A stretch of 64,000 bases of DNA, from assembly GCA_947491225.1 (NCBI GenBank), contig CANLIE010000006.1:1-64000 (forward strand), read 5' to 3'. Made by a program: the position numbers and the translations under genes. The notes beneath the pieces were generated by a model. The model did not search any database and was not told where the DNA came from. It was given only the letters and a program-made list of their open reading frames with translations. Shown here piece by piece: positions 61,390 to 64,000 of this stretch; position 1 is the first letter of the stretch; the number at the start of each line of letters is the position of its first letter. This DNA comes from an uncultured Cellulophaga sp. Lineage in GTDB: Bacteria; Bacteroidota; Bacteroidia; Flavobacteriales; Flavobacteriaceae.

Positions 61390-61444
61390 TGTTTTCTTTA
61401 ATTCTAGAATTCTATCTTGTATATTCTCAGCTTCAACAAGCTAT

Positions 61445-61523
61445 GTTTCTCTTACTCTATGATTTCTGGCAGAAAGAGTTTTATACTCTTTCATTAATTA
61501 CTTATATTTTTTCTAAGAGAAAC
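61445..61523. repeat. Nested and mutually exclusive inverted repeats between gpx and tspO
   Basis: Outer arms GTTTCTCTTA (61445-61454) and TAAGAGAAAC (61514-61523) are perfect complements. Inside are TTTCTG-G-CAGAAA (61463-61475) and GAAAGAGT-TTTAT-ACTCTTTC (61472-61492), which share bases 61472-61475 and so cannot form together. The layout allows either of two inner hairpins closed by one outer stem. Confidence 0.5.
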
Positions 61524-61547
61524 TTTTTTAAATAGATTACGCATATT

Positions 61548-62096
61548 TTATTTCGCTAAATGTTTTGTTATTTTTTTACTTAACGGATTTGTAGTAGAGT
61601 AGTAGTAGTCTGTGAATCTTCCATCTTCATCTATCAAATATTTTTGAAAATTCCACTTTACAGATGTACTGATATTACCATTAAACTCTTTTTTTGTTAA
61701 CCAAGTATATAAGGGATGTTGATTGTCTCCTTTTACATTTATTTTTTCGGTCATTAAAAACGTAACGCCATAATTTTTTTCACAGAATGCTTTGATTTCT
61801 TCACTAGAGCCAGTTTCTTGATTCCTAAATTGATTACAAGGCACACCTATAACCATAAGTTTTTCTTTATATGTATCATACAGTTTTTGTAAATCTTCAT
61901 ACTGACCCGTGAAACCACATTTTGAAGCCACGTTTACAAAAAGTATTTTTTTTCCTTTAAAATCAGTTAAATTAATAGGCTTACCATCTAGACTATTTAT
62001 TTCTATATCATAAATACTAGTTAAAGGTTCTGATTTAGATTTAGAAGAGCAAGTAAAAAATAATGTGCTAAGTGACATCATTAGTAAGTTTTTCAT
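61548..62096 (-). CDS. Glutathione peroxidase-family lipoprotein
   Basis: A 182-residue protein with a lipoprotein-like signal (LFFTC, Cys near 16). NVASKCGFTGQYEDLQKL has the peroxidatic Cys, VIGVPCNQFRNQE the Gln and resolving-type Cys, and SVKWNFQKYLID the Trp/Asn of the catalytic tetrad. Bacterial members usually use thioredoxin rather than glutathione. Attachment to a membrane places it in the cell envelope. It is followed by the structured region at 61445-61523 and then tspO, and starts one base after the SDR stop. Confidence 0.9.
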   Translation of the reverse strand: MKNLLMMSLSTLFFTCSSKSKSEPLTSIYDIEINSLDGKPINLTDFKGKKILFVNVASKCGFTGQYEDLQKLYDTYKEKLMVIGVPCNQFRNQETGSSEEIKAFCEKNYGVTFLMTEKINVKGDNQHPLYTWLTKKEFNGNISTSVKWNFQKYLIDEDGRFTDYYYSTTNPLSKKITKHLAK

Positions 62097-62097
62097 T

Positions 62098-62781
62098 TTA
62101 AAGTTTAAAATTTACTATACCACAATCTAATTCTATTATTTGCCCAGACATATTCAAGGTTTTTTCACCCAATAAGAAGTCTGCCATATGTGCCACATCA
62201 GTAGGGTCTAAAAAACGCTTTAATGGGTGTCTTTCTTTTATGTTTTCTATCATTTTCTCGTTACGCAAAAGCTTTGCGGCTAAATCTGTATTTGTTACTG
62301 TTGGTGCTATGGCGTTTATACGTATTTTAGGAGCTAGCTCTGCTCCTAAAGATTTAACTAGGCCTTCTACACCAGCTTTTGCAGTTGCAATACTAGCGTG
62401 GTATGGCATTCCTAATTTTGTTGCTACTGTACTAAATAAAACTATAGAGGGGTTAGTTCCTTTTTTTATTGCATTTAAATAGTGTTTAATTGTTTTAACT
62501 GCACCAATTACATTAATTTCAAAATCTTCTTTAAAATCATCTGTAGTGAGTCTTGTCACTGGTTTTAGGTTAATACTGCCTGGGCAATATACCAAGCCAT
62601 CTATTACACCTATATCTGGTAGTTTATCTTTAAGTACATCACAAGAATAGTGTGTTAAGTTTTTATGTTTTAAATCTGGAACTGATCTACTAACAACTAT
62701 AACATTTTGTGATGTCATAAGTTTTTTGGTTATGGCTAAACCAATTCCTTTACTTCCTCCTATGATAACTGTAGTTTTCAT
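62098..62781 (-). CDS. SDR family oxidoreductase lacking the usual catalytic Tyr
   Basis: A 227-residue short-chain dehydrogenase: TVIIGGSKGIGLAITKKL (NAD(P) loop), VYCPGSINL, VLFSTVATKLGMPYHASIAT with AKAGVEGLVKSLGAEL, and IRINAIAPTVTNTDLAAKLL. In classical SDRs the last block has YxxxK; here the aligned position is Ile (IATAK), though the Lys remains. Other SDRs of this subgroup also lack the Tyr, so either the mechanism differs or it is a binding protein. It is one base from gpx and belongs to the tspO cluster. Confidence 0.85.
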   Translation of the reverse strand: MKTTVIIGGSKGIGLAITKKLMTSQNVIVVSRSVPDLKHKNLTHYSCDVLKDKLPDIGVIDGLVYCPGSINLKPVTRLTTDDFKEDFEINVIGAVKTIKHYLNAIKKGTNPSIVLFSTVATKLGMPYHASIATAKAGVEGLVKSLGAELAPKIRINAIAPTVTNTDLAAKLLRNEKMIENIKERHPLKRFLDPTDVAHMADFLLGEKTLNMSGQIIELDCGIVNFKL

Positions 62782-62877
62782 TAGTATTTATTAAAATTAA
62801 GGCAAATAAAGTCTAGTTGGACACGTGTAATTTGCCAATAATTAAGAATATTTTAAAATTTTGTTACAATACTAATA

Positions 62878-63099
62878 CTATGGTAGTGGCTGCATCTTTA
62901 GCCTTTTCTCTACTTTACGTTTTATAGCAGTAAGACGCTTCATTAAATCCATTATCTTTTCGTCTTTATCTTCTTTATATAATTGGTTAAGCTCAAGAAT
63001 TAGAGCTTTAGCTTCGCGAGAAATTTCAACTCTTTCACTATTAGATAGTGACTTCATTTTTCTTTTCTCAAATTCCAACGCTTTATCTATAATCTCCAT
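62878..63099 (-). CDS. Small hypothetical protein
   Basis: A 73-residue, highly charged, all-helical protein (MEIIDKALEFEKRKMKSLSN then MKRLTAIKRKVEKRLKMQPL). No family I recognise; the composition suggests a small coiled coil. It lies 97 bases upstream of the SDR gene in the same direction and may belong to that cluster. Confidence 0.6.
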   Translation of the reverse strand: MEIIDKALEFEKRKMKSLSNSERVEISREAKALILELNQLYKEDKDEKIMDLMKRLTAIKRKVEKRLKMQPLP

Positions 63100-64000
63100 A
63101 TTGTTAATGTTTTTAAATAGTTTTGTATTTCTGTTATTTTAGCGGAACTATTAAATATCCGCCATAAAATGATGCATTTGTACTATAATTATAATCCTTA
63201 TATATTTATAGAATGAAAACAATTATGCTTCTACAGTAACATCATTATTTTTAATATATTTTAAAACCCTTAAACCAATTCTATAGGTTAAGAGGCTATG
63301 AGCTTATGTTTTTTACAATTCTTTTTAATTTACACAGCTCAATTATTTTATCTGATAAATTTATGCTTTTACTATAATAGAAAAATTATGCTTATAATTA
63401 TAGTAAAATGTAATGTTTTTTTCAATAAGTATTTGCTTATAATTGATATTTATTTTCAAATAAAGCAATTTTAGGCTTATTATTAGGTTTAAATTAGAAT
63501 TTTTTTCATCAATTATACATTTTTCACAGCATTTTTTGGTGTTCTTTTATCAAGTATATATTAGTTTTAAGTTAATCACTCTTCATAAATTCATAAAAAG
63601 CGTCTATATTTTATGAATACAATACTTTTTATATCTATTATTCTAAGTTTACTGTAATAATGGGAATTTAAGTACTTATTTTTGTTATAAAACAGCTTCT
63701 CTAATATCTTTTACTTATAATAATGCTATTGGTTATTTGTTTTTTTCTACTATATGTAAAATGCCCGCTTACAAAGTTTCTTAGTTTTTAGTGTTTAGTT
63801 TTCTATTTTTAACTGTTTTGTACCACATTATAAAAAATAGTTTTTATTTCTTGTCGCATTACTGTAATTACTTCTTTTTTGGATAACCCAAATCTGATGT
63901 TTTATAGCATCAAAAGCGGTTCTATCTCCCAAAGCTATTCTTGTTACACTACTTATTTGTGTTATAGTTATACTCATATTTTATGCGGCTAATTTATTAA
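63100..64000. other. AT-rich region without a convincing gene
   Basis: 900 bases. A perfect 14-base inverted repeat, TACTATAATTATAA (63181-63194) and TTATAATTATAGTA (63392-63405), and three copies of TTATGCTT (near 63223, 63361 and 63387) lie in the first half. On the minus strand a 49-codon frame (ATG 63977 to TAA 63828; MSITITQISSVTRIALGDRT at its start) is possible but unsupported. The right end may hold the tail of a leader from beyond the window. Confidence 0.4.

Noticed and set aside
63828-63977. 49-codon gene at the right edge
   Set aside because: No family, no ribosome-binding or promoter support, and composition like the surrounding non-coding sequence.
1-64000. CRISPR arrays, rRNA operons or a replication origin
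   Set aside because: No regularly spaced repeats, no rRNA-like sequence and no DnaA-box cluster were seen. dnaN is present but without dnaA or an origin-like region.

Overview
The window looks like a chromosomal segment of a marine-type flavobacterium (Bacteroidota, Flavobacteriaceae). The evidence is the strongly AT-rich sequence, the gliding genes gldF and gldG, TlpA/DUF4369 and DUF4290 proteins, SusC-like plug sequence, and several promoters of the Bacteroidota form TAnnTTTG (best examples 32326-32355 and 57761-57790). No plasmid, phage or ribosomal RNA genes are visible.

Bases 1 to about 15,300 are accessory. They hold an IS630 transposase tail, a pair of paralogous unknown genes whose 3' halves are almost identical, a frameshifted small gene between them, and an inactivated IS630 remnant. 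Next comes an array of serine hydrolases and one SGNH hydrolase, bounded by imperfect inverted repeats that resemble integron attC sites. A truncated hydrolase copy, ISAon1 and IS5-type transposase debris, and an S41 peptidase follow. The last accessory block is a MocR-type regulator divergent from a PaiB-GNAT-GNAT-transporter operon whose last gene is cut short. The array is the most unusual part: leaders, signal peptides and gene ends are shared between otherwise different genes, and one 960-residue protein is a fusion made at one of the repeat arms.

From 15,300 on the content is mostly housekeeping with scattered lineage-specific genes. 15.3-20.9 kb: lipocalin-like lipoprotein, XRE-S24 repressor with twin palindromes, a uracil-DNA glycosylase family protein, and a cold-shock protein with a long leader followed by a DEAD-box helicase. 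20.9-34.9 kb: ACP phosphodiesterase, glmM, LpxL-type acyltransferase, rhomboid protease, LVIVD lipoprotein, TlpA lipoprotein, outer-membrane barrel, FAD/Fe-S dehydrogenase, LpxH-like phosphoesterase, aroC and a dicarboxylate symporter. 35-44.7 kb: a DUF4139 protein with an inserted TonB-receptor plug, MscS-type channel, DCC protein, MutS2, YfcC-type carrier, ung and dnaN.

44.8-64 kb: gldG-gldF, a monooxygenase-fold protein, SAM hydroxide adenosyltransferase, phoH-purC, tRNA-Met, a START-like protein, an aminotransferase class IV protein, YqgE, HU, fmt-recQ-AAA ATPase as a tightly packed run, then DUF493-DUF4290-murA in the other direction. The MurA has Asp in place of the fosfomycin-target Cys. 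A minus-strand cluster of SDR, glutathione peroxidase, TspO and SRPBCC proteins follows, and the last 900 bases are AT-rich with no convincing gene. Functions are read from motifs only; no database search was possible.
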